64,000 bases of DNA from Hymenobacter crusticola (GTDB taxonomy: Bacteria; Bacteroidota; Bacteroidia; Cytophagales; Hymenobacteraceae). Below the pieces are notes generated by a model. It had not been told where the DNA came from and did not search any database. It was given only the letters and a program-made list of their open reading frames with translations. The position numbers and the translations under genes were made by a program. Below, in pieces: positions 7,803 through 17,100 of the stretch. Every line of letters starts with the position of its first letter. Within the stretch, counting starts at the first letter, position 1. The stretch lies in NCBI RefSeq assembly GCF_002154225.1, contig NZ_MTSE01000001.1, forward strand, positions 558,001-622,000, read 5' to 3'.

Positions 7803-8585
7803 ATGCGCTATTGCTTCGTTTTATTGGGTCTGCTTATCGGTTGGGTAGGAGCAGTTCAGGGACAGCAACGTAGGTTTCCAGCCACCCCAACGGCCAACCT
7901 GCGCGACTGTTACCGCGTGGCTGCCCTACCGGACAGCATAGCTTTCTTTTACTCAGACCGGTACCTGCTTACCCCGGCTGGTTGCGCCGCAATACGGCGC
8001 CATGTGCGCTTCGATAGTACGCGGGTGTTCAAAGGCTTCGTGCGCGATTATTGGATGCACAACAACCTGCTGGCACTAAAAGGAGCTTTTCGCAATGGCA
8101 AGAAGGAAGGCGTATTTGAACTCTACCACCGCACGGGAGAGCTAGCTGCCCGCGGACACTACCATGAGGGCCAGCAAGTTGGTGACTGGGCCTACTGGTA
8201 TCCATCGGGCAAGCCGCGGCAAGTACTTAGTTTCGGGGCGGGGGGTGAACCCATCGTGCAACAATTTTGGGACGAAACCGGCAAGCAACTGGTGCGCAAC
8301 GGCAATGGCACTTGGTACCGCGACGAGGAAGATGTGCGCTGGGGCGGCACGGTGGTCAATGGTATCCCCGATGGCCGCTGGCGGCTACAACAGCTAACAG
8401 GTAGCAAAACCCTAATAGCTAGTGAAAAATACGCGAATGGCCATTTTCGCAACGGAATAACCGTAGCGTCAGGCGAGTACTACCTAGATCAGTCGCGTAT
8501 CTCCTTGAATGACTGGGAAGACTACAGCACCGCGGAAACGTTCAAGATTGGTCCTCCCTGCCCGCCCGCGGAAACTCTAAAGTGA
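7803..8585 (+). CDS. Secreted MORN-repeat protein
   Basis: The 260-residue protein has an N-terminal signal peptide (MRYCFVLLGLLIGWVGAVQG). Repeated MORN_2-type units follow from about residue 85 on: LKGAFRNGKKEGVFELYHRTG, ARGHYHEGQQVGDWAYWYPSG, and later WRLQQLTGS with ANGHFRNGITVASGEYY. The unit pattern (xxGxxxxGxxxGxWxxYxxxG) is that of the proteins often labelled YwqK-type antitoxins, but there is no toxin gene beside it. A surface or periplasmic structural or adhesion role is just as likely. The word GCACCTAGCTTTTT sits about 20 bases before the ATG and recurs before other genes in this window. Confidence 0.7.
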   Translation: MRYCFVLLGLLIGWVGAVQGQQRRFPATPTANLRDCYRVAALPDSIAFFYSDRYLLTPAGCAAIRRHVRFDSTRVFKGFVRDYWMHNNLLALKGAFRNGKKEGVFELYHRTGELAARGHYHEGQQVGDWAYWYPSGKPRQVLSFGAGGEPIVQQFWDETGKQLVRNGNGTWYRDEEDVRWGGTVVNGIPDGRWRLQQLTGSKTLIASEKYANGHFRNGITVASGEYYLDQSRISLNDWEDYSTAETFKIGPPCPPAETLK

Positions 8586-8671
8586 GTGAAAGGCAACCTA
8601 GTCTCAACAGGACCGACTTATAGCTGTTGTACACGTAACGCCGTTTCTCTCACTTCCACTATTCTTTGCTT

Positions 8672-9928
8672 ATGAGTTCTTCTGATCCTATCATCATTAT
8701 CGGGGCAGGTATGGCGGGCCTAGCTTGCGCCAACTACCTGCACCGCGCGGGCCAGAAGGTACTAGTGCTGGAAGCAGCTGATGCCGTAGGCGGCCGCGTG
8801 CGCACCGACGTAACGCCCGAAGGATTTCGCCTCGATCGTGGCTTCCAGATTCTCCTCACGCGCTACCCTGAGGTGCAGCGCCTGATCGACTACGGCGCTC
8901 TGAACCTGAAAGCATTTCGCTCGGGAGCTGTAACGCGCTTACCAGATGGCCGCGAAACGACGCTCGTGAGCCCACTGCAACAACCCCTGGCAGCCCTCTC
9001 AGCCCTAGCATCGCCGGTGGGTAGCCTCACCGATAAGCTACTGATTGCCAAGCTCGCTCGCCAGGTTAGCCAGCACACCAGCGAGGAGCTGCTGGCTCAA
9101 CCCAGCACCGATACGCTCACGTACTTGCGCCAGTATGGCTGGAGCCCTTACATCATTGACTCCTTTTTCCGTCCTTTCTTCGGCGGCATTTACCTCGACC
9201 GTAACCTGAGCACGGCGAGCAACTTCTTCGAGTTCGTGTTTCAGCAGTTCATTGTAGGCGAAGCAGCTGTGCCAGCCCTTGGTATCCAGCAGATTCCGGA
9301 GCAGCTAGCAGCGCGGCTGCCGGTCGGCACCGTGCGCCTGAATACGCCCGTCGAGGCGGTGCACGGCGCCCAAGTGCGCCTGCGCAACGGCGAAATCCTG
9401 ACGGCGGCGACCGTAGTAGTGGCCACCGACGGCGACTCTGCCCGCGCCTTTCTGCCCCAACTGGCCGGCACGTCAGCTACCGAGTGGCGTCAAACGACTT
9501 GCACCTACTTCGCCGCCGACCGCTCGCCGGGGCACGGCGACCGGCTCCTGCGCCTCAACTCAGTGCCCGACGGAGTAGCGCACAATGTTGCCTTCCTCAG
9601 CGACGTAGCACCCGATTACGCTCCGGCTGGCCGGGCACTCATTTCTGTGAGCACCCAGGGCCTGCATGGCCTGAGCGAAGAGGAACTGTTGGCGCAGCTT
9701 CAGCCGCAGTTGGTCGCTTGGTTTGGCCCTGAAGCCGCGGGGTGGCAGCACCTGCGCACCTACAAAATCGACCATGCTCTGCCCGTATACGCAGCGGGAC
9801 AGCCGCCACGCCAGCCTCTAAAGCTAGCCGACGACCTCTACCGCTGCGGCGACTGGACGGCCTACCCGTCGCTGAATGCGGCTATTGCCACTGGGCGCGA
9901 AGTCGCTGAAATGATCTTGGCGGGCTAG
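8672..9928 (+). CDS. FAD-dependent amine oxidase / protoporphyrinogen oxidase-like oxidoreductase
   Basis: From ATG 8672 the product is 418 residues. The N-terminus is a classical FAD dinucleotide fold: IIIIGAGMAGLACANYL, then the acidic ribose-binding strand end VLVLEAADAVGGR and a second flavin motif RVRTDVTPEGFRLDRGFQI. The C-terminus ends with LYRCGDWTAYPSLNAAIATGREVAE, the usual flavin-closing motif of the amine-oxidase/phytoene-desaturase superfamily. The substrate cannot be read from sequence. The gene stands alone between the MORN protein and a convergent DUF5872 gene. It shows no relationship in position to the carotenoid genes at 32-34 kb. Confidence 0.8.
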   Translation: MSSSDPIIIIGAGMAGLACANYLHRAGQKVLVLEAADAVGGRVRTDVTPEGFRLDRGFQILLTRYPEVQRLIDYGALNLKAFRSGAVTRLPDGRETTLVSPLQQPLAALSALASPVGSLTDKLLIAKLARQVSQHTSEELLAQPSTDTLTYLRQYGWSPYIIDSFFRPFFGGIYLDRNLSTASNFFEFVFQQFIVGEAAVPALGIQQIPEQLAARLPVGTVRLNTPVEAVHGAQVRLRNGEILTAATVVVATDGDSARAFLPQLAGTSATEWRQTTCTYFAADRSPGHGDRLLRLNSVPDGVAHNVAFLSDVAPDYAPAGRALISVSTQGLHGLSEEELLAQLQPQLVAWFGPEAAGWQHLRTYKIDHALPVYAAGQPPRQPLKLADDLYRCGDWTAYPSLNAAIATGREVAEMILAG

Positions 9929-9989
9929 CCCCACTGCGAACCTAGGTAATCTTGTTTGAGCAGCGCGGCCTACGGCGTCCGCACTGCGG

Positions 9990-10451
9990 CTAGCTATCTG
10001 TGGCTTTTTTGCGGGCAGTTTTGGCGGCCTTGGTATTATCTACGGTCGGCTTACCTGCTTTCGAGCCGGTTTGCTTTTTGGCGTTGGTAGCCTTTTTTTC
10101 GGCGGGCGAAAGCTCATCCCAGGCCTCCTTGGGCAGGTAGCGCGTGGTGCCACCGGCGCGTTTGGCGGGTTTGCCATCGGCGGTTTGCCAATCCTCTTTC
10201 GTCCATTTATTAAGGTCTTGCTGCTCTTCCGTGGGCTTGTCTTTCTTGTAGCCACCACCCGCTTTCTTGTATTCGCTGGCCAGCAGCTGCGACTTGCGGG
10301 CGCTCCACTTTCCTGCATCGCCGCCCTTGTCGCCGGCCTTTATTTCTTCCTTTAGCCGCTCGCGCAGGGCTAGGTCGGTGTAAGTGTCTTCGGGTTTGGC
10401 TTTGGGTTTAGCCGCCGTTTTCTTCGGCTCGCCCGTCGTCTTCTTTTCCAT
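9990..10451 (-). CDS. Lysine-rich DUF5872-type basic protein
   Basis: The 153-residue product is very rich in Lys, Ala and Thr, with no signal peptide. The centre has the DUF5872 pattern as I recall it: GDAGKWSARKSQLLASEYKK, then KWTKEDWQTADGKPAKR and YLPKEAWDELSPAEKKATN, followed by a KKQTGSKAGK tail. The N-terminal 25 residues are low-complexity Lys/Pro/Ala, a composition seen in histone-like tails. The function is unknown; nucleic-acid binding is an inference from charge only. It is convergent with the FAD oxidoreductase, 61 bases away, and divergent from the M28 peptidase. Confidence 0.7.
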   Translation of the reverse strand: MEKKTTGEPKKTAAKPKAKPEDTYTDLALRERLKEEIKAGDKGGDAGKWSARKSQLLASEYKKAGGGYKKDKPTEEQQDLNKWTKEDWQTADGKPAKRAGGTTRYLPKEAWDELSPAEKKATNAKKQTGSKAGKPTVDNTKAAKTARKKATDS

Positions 10452-10652
10452 GCTAAAAGCGTAAGAGTTCGTCTTAAAGAGCTTACGCGTAGCACAACCG
10501 CAGAGTGACGAGTCCAGCCCGACTAGTGAGCAAAAGCCCGATTCTTACACCTAGCTTCTTTTTGCGCAAGTGCCCGCCCCGATGTTGACCAAAATTGGAT
10601 TGCGCCGCTTATTTTGGTAGCCACGCATTTCCTCACCTTCTCCACTTCGCGC

Positions 10653-12368
10653 ATGCACATTTCCCCTTCTCGTTTGTTAGCTCCCGCGTTGCTGCTTGGT
10701 TTGCTGGCTAGCTGTCAGAGCCAAACCAAGCCAACTGCTTCCACGGAAAGCGGCACGCCCACAGCAGCCCCAACCGATACGACCATCACCTCCCCCAACG
10801 ACGGCATTACCGGCGCCGACCTGGGAGAGCATATTAAGGTTCTGGCTTCGGATGCTTTCCAGGGCCGCAAGCCGTTTACGGCGGGCGAGGAAAAAACCAC
10901 GGCGTACCTAGCCGATCAGTTTCGAAAGCTAGGTCTGAGGCCCGGCCCAGACGGCAGCTACTTCCAAAAGGTACCGTTGGTGGAAATCACGGGGATGCCA
11001 GCGCCTACTATGCAAATAACCGGTGGCAAGAGCGGCCCGCTCACCCTGAACCTGAGCACCGACTATGTAGCTTTCACCGAGCAGGAAAAGCCTTCGGTAG
11101 CCGTTACCAATTCGCCGCTGGTGTTTGCCGGCTACGGCGTAGTAGCGCCCGAATACCAGTGGGATGACTATGCCGGCCTCGACGTGAAGGGCAAAACCGT
11201 GGTGGTGCTAGTGAATGACCCCGGCAACGCCGGCAACGACACTACGTTCTTCAAGGGCAACGCCATGACTTACTACGGCCGCTGGACCTACAAGTACGAA
11301 GAAGCTGCCCGGCACGGCGCCACGGGCCTGCTCATTGTGCACGATACCAAGCCCGCGGCTTACCCTTGGTCGGTGGTGCAGAGCAGCTACTCTGGGGCCA
11401 AGCTGCGGCCCCAAACTGCCGACAAAGGCGCCAGCAAGTGCACCCTAGAAGGCTGGCTGACGCTGGACGCCACCAAGCGCCTCTTCCAGGCTGCTGGCCA
11501 AAGCTACGACGATGCTTATGCCGCCGCCAACAAGCCTGGCTTCAAGGCTATGCCTCTGAACCTGACCGTTAGCACCACCATTAAAAACAAGCTGCGTCGC
11601 ACTGCATCTAAAAACGTGGTGGCTGTAATTCCTGGCGCTACTCGCCCGAAGGAATACGTGGTTTACTCGGCGCACTGGGACCACCTAGGTATTGGGGCGC
11701 CAGTAGCCGGCGACTCCATTTACAATGGAGCCCTCGATAACGCCAGCGGCTGCGCTGCGCTGCTCAGCATTGCCAAAGCGTACACCCAGCTACCCAAGGG
11801 GCCTGGTCGCAGCATTGTGTTCTTGGCCGTAACCGGTGAAGAACAAGGGCTGCTCGGTTCTGCCTACTACGCGGCGCATCCCGTGTTCCCGCTCAACAAA
11901 ACGGTGGCCGACCTGAACATGGACGACCTGCCTGCCAGCGGCCCCATGCGCGACCTGACGGTGATTGGCTACGGCCAGTCGGAGCTCGACGACTATGCCC
12001 GCGCGGCGGCCAAGGAGCAGGACCGCTACATCTTACCCGACCAAAACGCCGAGAAAGGCTATTACTACCGCTCCGACCACTTCAATTTTGCTAAAGTCGG
12101 GGTGCCGGCGCTGTATGCCAGCGGCGGCGCCGATAGTCGCAGCAAGGGCAAAGAGTACATGGAAAAGCAGCACCAAGAGTACGAGGCCAAGCACTACCAC
12201 CAGCCCTCCGACGAGTACAACCCCAAGTGGGACTTGCGCGGCATGGAGCAAGATGCCCGGCTGCTGTTCCAAGTAGGCCTGCGCCTAGCCAATGAAACAA
12301 CTTTTCCGCAGTGGAAGCCAGGCTCGGAGTTTAAAGCCATTCGCGAGAAAAGCTTGGCGAACAAATAG
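10653..12368 (+). CDS. M28-family zinc metallopeptidase lipoprotein
   Basis: This is a secreted aminopeptidase-type enzyme, 571 residues from ATG 10653. An upstream TTG at 10614 would place extra residues before a good lipoprotein signal, so I reject it. The lipobox is LLASC within the first 25 residues. A PA-type insert (GYGVVAPEYQWDDYAGLDVKG) precedes the catalytic domain. The M28 metal ligands are visible in order: YSAHWDHLG, the bridging Asp in DNASGCAAL, the catalytic Glu pair TGEEQGLLGS, Asp in NMDD, and the final His in SDHFNF. It probably degrades peptides in the periplasm or at the surface. A good intrinsic terminator follows at 12410-12441. Confidence 0.9.
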   Translation: MHISPSRLLAPALLLGLLASCQSQTKPTASTESGTPTAAPTDTTITSPNDGITGADLGEHIKVLASDAFQGRKPFTAGEEKTTAYLADQFRKLGLRPGPDGSYFQKVPLVEITGMPAPTMQITGGKSGPLTLNLSTDYVAFTEQEKPSVAVTNSPLVFAGYGVVAPEYQWDDYAGLDVKGKTVVVLVNDPGNAGNDTTFFKGNAMTYYGRWTYKYEEAARHGATGLLIVHDTKPAAYPWSVVQSSYSGAKLRPQTADKGASKCTLEGWLTLDATKRLFQAAGQSYDDAYAAANKPGFKAMPLNLTVSTTIKNKLRRTASKNVVAVIPGATRPKEYVVYSAHWDHLGIGAPVAGDSIYNGALDNASGCAALLSIAKAYTQLPKGPGRSIVFLAVTGEEQGLLGSAYYAAHPVFPLNKTVADLNMDDLPASGPMRDLTVIGYGQSELDDYARAAAKEQDRYILPDQNAEKGYYYRSDHFNFAKVGVPALYASGGADSRSKGKEYMEKQHQEYEAKHYHQPSDEYNPKWDLRGMEQDARLLFQVGLRLANETTFPQWKPGSEFKAIREKSLANK

Positions 12369-12409
12369 CAAAGCTCAACCGTACAACTCTTTTATGTTAT
12401 CCATCGTTG

Positions 12410-12441
12410 AAAAGCCCTGGCACTTCGTCAGGGCTTTTTTT
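12410..12441 (+). terminator. Intrinsic terminator after the M28 peptidase
   Basis: AAAAGCCCTG (12410-12419) pairs perfectly with CAGGGCTTTT (12429-12438) around a 9-base loop containing TTCG, followed by further T residues. It lies 42 bases after the peptidase stop. Confidence 0.9.
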
Positions 12442-12581
12442 CGTCAGCGTGTGGTTCTTGCTGCTGGTACTACTCAGCCGCTGACCCTGCCGCGACAAAA
12501 CGTCCCGCTGCCTAGCGTTTCGTTTGCGTACTGCTTGCTCTAGCTACCAAAGCGCCCGTTCAGGGTGCTTTCCTTCCCCTC

Positions 12582-13001
12582 ATGCACACCCTCGACCTCG
12601 ATTACGTACGCTTGGCTTACCGCTCCGACTTGCACGTATTGTTTCTGCGCTGGACGCGCCCGGTTTCATCGGCCGAGCATCAGGAAGGGTACCAGGCCGC
12701 CCTCTCCCTAGCCCGCCAGATGCAGGTGGGCCATTGGCTTATCGACCTGCGCACCAGGGGCCTAGCTTCTGCCGAGGATTTTCGGTGGGTGATGGTTGAT
12801 TTCAGGCTGACGTTGGCCGCGGCGCTACCCGATCTGGACCGCCGTTTGGCGTACTTCGTGACGCCTTACCACGCGATGCTCATTCAGGAACGACAACGCG
12901 AGATAGAAGCAACGAATCCTTTGCCGGCTCATACGCCGACCGCCGTGCAGGCTTTTACTGAAGAACGGTTTGCCCAGCAATGGCTAGCAGCAAAGCCTTA
13001 G
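12582..13001 (+). CDS. Small cytosolic protein, STAS/SEC14-like fold suspected
   Basis: The product is 139 residues with no signal peptide. The order of strands and helices (DYVRLAYRSDLHVLFLRW, then SSAEHQEGYQAALSLARQM, then GHWLIDLRTRG, then a helix and LDRRLAYFVTP) resembles the SpoIIAA/STAS-like proteins common in Hymenobacter-type genomes. I do not recognise it beyond this general fold. The start ATG at 12582 follows a 141-base gap after the M28 terminator. No partner gene is adjacent, and an intrinsic terminator lies about 157 bases downstream. Confidence 0.5.
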   Translation: MHTLDLDYVRLAYRSDLHVLFLRWTRPVSSAEHQEGYQAALSLARQMQVGHWLIDLRTRGLASAEDFRWVMVDFRLTLAAALPDLDRRLAYFVTPYHAMLIQERQREIEATNPLPAHTPTAVQAFTEERFAQQWLAAKP

Positions 13002-13384
13002 CTACTGCGATTTAAACGCTGTGCTGCTTGCGCGACCTGAAACCGGCGGCGCATCCTCTGTATGTGCCTAGCAACACGGCAGCGCCTACCGAGTGAACGT
13101 TGCCAGCCATTTGGTAAAAGGCTCACAAACTCCGACCTTTCATTCCTCTCTCCCTTTGAAGCCCCGGCTATTTAGCTGGGGTTTCTTTTTATACGCTGCA
13201 ACGTCAAGCAAAATACTCCGATTAAACTACTTTTAATCAGCCAATTGCTCATACTCGCAGCGTAGTGAGCAGGCCCCTTCTACGGCAGAATAACCAATAC
13301 GTCGTGGCGGAAGTGGCGGAAAGGCCGACCTTTGCCCCGCGCTAGTCTTCTCAATGGCGCTGCGTATTAGTAACGACCTGTAGA
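13002..13384. other. Gene-free stretch upstream of the HAD gene, with a terminator-like hairpin
   Basis: This 383-base gap holds an intrinsic-terminator-like hairpin at 13158-13190 (AGCCCCGGCTA, three-base loop, TAGCTGGGGTTT, then a T-rich run). I find no tRNA, no small ORF with convincing features and no long inverted repeat. The last 90 bases contain GACCTTTG, one mismatch-pair away from the TAnnTTTG promoter consensus, and probably hold the promoter for the HAD gene. Confidence 0.55.
13158..13190 (+). terminator. Intrinsic terminator-like hairpin
   Basis: AGCCCCGGCTA pairs with TAGCTGGGGTT (G-U pair allowed) and is followed by TTCTTTTT. It is 157 bases beyond the end of the STAS-like gene, which is far for a protein gene, but no RNA gene is visible in between. 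Confidence 0.65.
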
Positions 13385-14035
13385 ATGAAAGCGTTTATTT
13401 TCGACTTGAACGGCACCATGATCCACGATATGGAATACCATACGCGGGCCTGGCAATCCTTATTCAACCAAGAACTAGGGGGCAACTTTAGCTGGGAAGA
13501 AGTGAAGCCCCAGATGTACGGAAAAAACAGCGAAGTACTCGTGCGGATGTTCGGCCCCGATCGGTTTACGGAAGCCGAGATGGACCGCTTGTCACTTGAG
13601 AAAGAGCGCCGGTATCAGCAAGAGTTTCGCCCTTATTTGCAATTACTTCCCGGCCTAGATGAGTTTCTGGAACAGGCGCACCAGCAAGGCATCCCGATGG
13701 CAATCGGCTCGGCGGCTATTCCGTTCAACATCGACTTTGTACTAGATAACCTCAATATCCGGCGCTATTTCACCGCCGTCGTCAGCGCCGACGATGTGAC
13801 GTTGAGCAAGCCACACCCCGAAACGTTTCTGAAAGCAGCCGCGCTGCTCAAGGCAGCACCCGCCGACTGCATCGTGTTTGAGGATGTGCCCAAAGGCGCC
13901 GAAGCCGCTCAGAATGCCGGTATGCAAGCCGTAGTGCTTACCACAACGCACGAAGCGCATGAGTTTGCCGCGCTGCCAAACGTGCTGCATTTCGCCGCCG
14001 ACTTCACCGATCCGTTTGTAAAAGCGCTTCTATAA
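13385..14035 (+). CDS. HAD-superfamily hydrolase, beta-phosphoglucomutase-like subgroup
   Basis: The 216-residue protein has the size and layout of subclass IA HAD enzymes. Motif I is FDLNGTMIHD, with nucleophile Asp7. The residue two places on, normally the acid/base Asp in phosphatases and beta-phosphoglucomutase, is Asn9. A helical cap follows (about residues 15-90). Motif II is Ser in AIGSAA, motif III Lys in SKPHPETF, and motif IV the acidic pair in FEDVPKGAEAA. The closest named relatives by pattern are beta-phosphoglucomutase and small sugar phosphatases, but the substitution leaves the reaction open. It is a stand-alone gene; the 80-bp palindrome begins 26 bases after its stop. Confidence 0.8.
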   Translation: MKAFIFDLNGTMIHDMEYHTRAWQSLFNQELGGNFSWEEVKPQMYGKNSEVLVRMFGPDRFTEAEMDRLSLEKERRYQQEFRPYLQLLPGLDEFLEQAHQQGIPMAIGSAAIPFNIDFVLDNLNIRRYFTAVVSADDVTLSKPHPETFLKAAALLKAAPADCIVFEDVPKGAEAAQNAGMQAVVLTTTHEAHEFAALPNVLHFAADFTDPFVKALL

Positions 14036-14060
14036 GCGAATAGACTACCTAGTTTACAAG

Positions 14061-14140
14061 CAGAAAGAGTGGGTTCTCGTGCAAAGCGACCCATGCAGCT
14101 AGCTGCATGGGTCGCTTTGCACGAGAACCCACTCTTTCTG
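14061..14140. repeat. Perfect 80-bp palindrome with no spacer
   Basis: Bases 14061-14100 are the exact reverse complement of 14101-14140; the centre is CAGCT|AGCTG. The symmetry stops at once on both sides (G at 14060 against T at 14141). It lies between the HAD stop (14035) and the FG-GAP gene start (14182). The same 11-codon peptide beginning MGRFAREP can be read outward on both strands; this is a by-product of the symmetry, not evidence of coding. A TACCTTTA sequence right after it (14141-14148) may be the -7 element of the FG-GAP gene. Confidence 0.97.
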
Positions 14141-14181
14141 TACCTTTATACCAATATACTTACGTTTATAAATTTACATAC

Positions 14182-17100
14182 ATGCGTTTTTCTACTATCC
14201 TCCGCCTAGGCGGGATAAGCGTGCTAAGCACGTTGTTATTGCTTACTAATTTTCTAACCAAGGTTCCTACCAGCGATGAGCGTACTGCACCGGCCAATTT
14301 GAAACCGCTTGCTCTTCCTCACTTTCTAGCTGCATTACCGTCCCGAGCGGCCCTTCTCAAACCAACTCCTGTCCCAGCCGACACTTCCGTACTAGGCTTA
14401 GCAGGCGCATTAGCCGATGTTCAACGCCGCTCCTACTTCCTCGATCCTGTTGCCGGAAAAACTACCACGTACCTAGCTACTAACACGGCTCAGCATCTGA
14501 CGGCTCAGTTAGGCGCTGCTACTTACAGTGTAGCGGCTGCTCGCTCCTCATCTGCCTCAAGCCATCTTCGCGAAGGAGCTCACGCTACACTACCTGCTTG
14601 GAATGTGCGCTTTGTACTGCGCGGGCTGGGTCGGCGGGGGCGAGTTAGCCTTCATCCGCAGGCTAAGGCTTCGGCTATCGTTGCGGATACCACCATTAGG
14701 TATGCGCACGCAGCCGCCTTTTCTGTTGATTACGTAAATTCTCCAGCGGGCGTGCGGCAGAACTATCAGGTAAACGAACGCCCAGCATCCACGGGTCCGC
14801 TACAAGTATTACTACGCCTAGAAACGCAGCTACGCGTACGGAAAGAAGACAGCACCACGCTCACGTTCACTACCAACACTGGCTCCACCCTACTACGTTA
14901 CTCCGGTTTGCGCGCCTGGGATGCCACGGGTCGTGTACTACCGGCTCATCTAGCTTGGCAGGATAACACCCATGCCTTGGCGCTGGAAGTAGACGATACG
15001 CAGGCCACCTACCCGGTCACCATCGACCCACTTGCTAGCACACCTAGCATGACGCTCACTGACCCAGCGCCAAACTACAGCGGGCAGTTTGGTTACAGCG
15101 TAGCGGGCGCAGGCGATGTGAATGGCGATGGGTATTCTGATGCCATCATCGGCGTTCCGGGCAGCGATAGTCAAGGACGTGCGTATCTATTTTTAGGCAG
15201 CAGCAGTGGTTTGAACAAGACACCCGCGGCTACGCTCAAAGACCCCGCTGCAGCGCTATACAGCCTCTTTGGCTTCAGCGTAGCGGGCGCAGGCGATGTA
15301 AACGGCGACGGGTACGCCGATGTGATTATCGGTGCCTGGGGCACTAACGCGGATCAAGGCAGCGCATACTTGTACTTGGGCAGTAGCACCGGCCTAAGTG
15401 CGACCCCGAGTACTACGTTTAATCTTGCGAACCCCTACAGCTTGTTCGGGCGTAGTGTGGCTGGCCTTGGTGATGTGAACGGGGATGGCTATGCCGATAT
15501 TCTCATCGGCGCGGATGGTAATACAGGCCAGGGACATGCTTACCTCTACCTAGGTAGCCGCACGGGCGTCAGCGCAAATCCTCAATCAGTATTGGAAAAC
15601 CCGGGCAGATTTGGCCGGAGCGTAGCCGCTGCTGGTGATGTGAACGGGGACGGCTACGCCGACGCGATTGTGGGTGCTCCCGCATATAATGGTAACGGAG
15701 CGACTTTTCTGTACCTAGGTAGTAGCACCGGCCTTGCCTCAGCACCCAGCAGCACCCTCCTTAGCCCCGCCACCAGTGGTGATCAGTTTGGCTTTAGTGT
15801 TGCGGGCGCGGGCGATGTAAATGGCGATGGTTACGCGGATGTAGTTGTGGGCACCTACCGCCCCGATTATTTACGTGGCCGTGCCTACGTGTACTTAGGC
15901 AGCAGCACCGGCCTAGGTGCCACGCCCAGTACCCTGATGACCGACCCCACCATAGAAGACAAAAACTTTGGTTCGTGTGTAGCCGCTGCTGGTGATGTGA
16001 ATGGCGATGGCTACGCCGACGTGCTCATCGGCTCTCCCAGTACCAATGATCTGAAAGGGCGCACCTATGTGTACCAAGGTAGCGCCGCGGGCGTGAGCGC
16101 CACCCCGACCACGACTCTTAATGACCCAACGGCTACACGCTATGATCAATTTGGCTTTAGTGCGGCAGGAATCGGCGACGTCAATGGCGATGGCTACGCG
16201 GATGTACTCATCGGGGCGTGGGGCAGCAATAACAGCAACGGCAGCGCCCACCTCTACCTAGGTAGCACCGCTACGTTGTTAACGAATGCCAATGCCACTT
16301 TTACAGCGTCAGGCGCCGCTTCCTTCGGGTATACAGTGGCCAGCGCCGGCGACGTGAACGGCGACGGCTATGCCGATGTCCTTATCGGGGCCAACCGGAC
16401 GGCTAGCTCGCAAGGACGGGCTTACCTCTACTTGGGTAGCAGCAGCGGCCTAGGTACCACGGCCGCTGCTACGCTCTCCGACCCAACCGCGACCAACAAC
16501 GATCAGTTTGGCTATGGCCTAGCCGGAGTAGGCGACGTGAACGGCGACGGCTATGCCGATATTATAGTGAGTGCCCCTGGCGCTTACAAATTGGAAGGGC
16601 GTGCTTACCTGTACCTAGGTGCCAGCACGGGATTGAGCGCGCAAGCCACGCTTGTACTGCGCGACCCGCTCGCCGTGATTCATGATAATTTTGCGAAGTG
16701 CGTGGCCAGCGCAGGCGACGTGAACGGCGACGGCTATGCCGATGTGCTGATCAGCGCCGATGGCAACTCCACTAGCCAAGGTCAGGCCTATGTGTACCTA
16801 GGCAGTAGCAACGGACTACCAGCAACTCCCAGTATTTCCCTCCTCGATCCTACAGCTACCGCCAGCGATGTGTTTGGTAGCAGTTTGGCTAGTGCCGGCG
16901 ACGTAAACGGCGATGGCTATGCCGATGTCGTGGTGGGGGCACCTGGGGCTAGCAACCTTCAAGGTCGAGCTTACCTGTACTTCGGAGGCAGCACAGGCCT
17001 TTCTGTTACTCCAAGTGTAACATTTCCTGATCCTACCACTTCTTACGATTCATTTGGCTGTAGCGTGTCGAGTGCCGGCGACGTAAATGGCGATGGATAT

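Noticed and set aside
12292..12543. Plus-strand open frame of 83 codons after the M28 peptidase
   Set aside because: It overlaps the end of the peptidase gene and runs through the intrinsic terminator.
13002..13200. Possible tRNA or small RNA gene before the terminator at 13158
   Set aside because: I found no cloverleaf, no CCA-type end and no TTCnAnnC arm; the terminator remains unexplained, but I cannot support an RNA gene.
14107..14181. Extended start for the FG-GAP gene from 14107
   Set aside because: The first residues would be translated from one half of the perfect palindrome; the ATG at 14182 precedes a proper signal/membrane segment.
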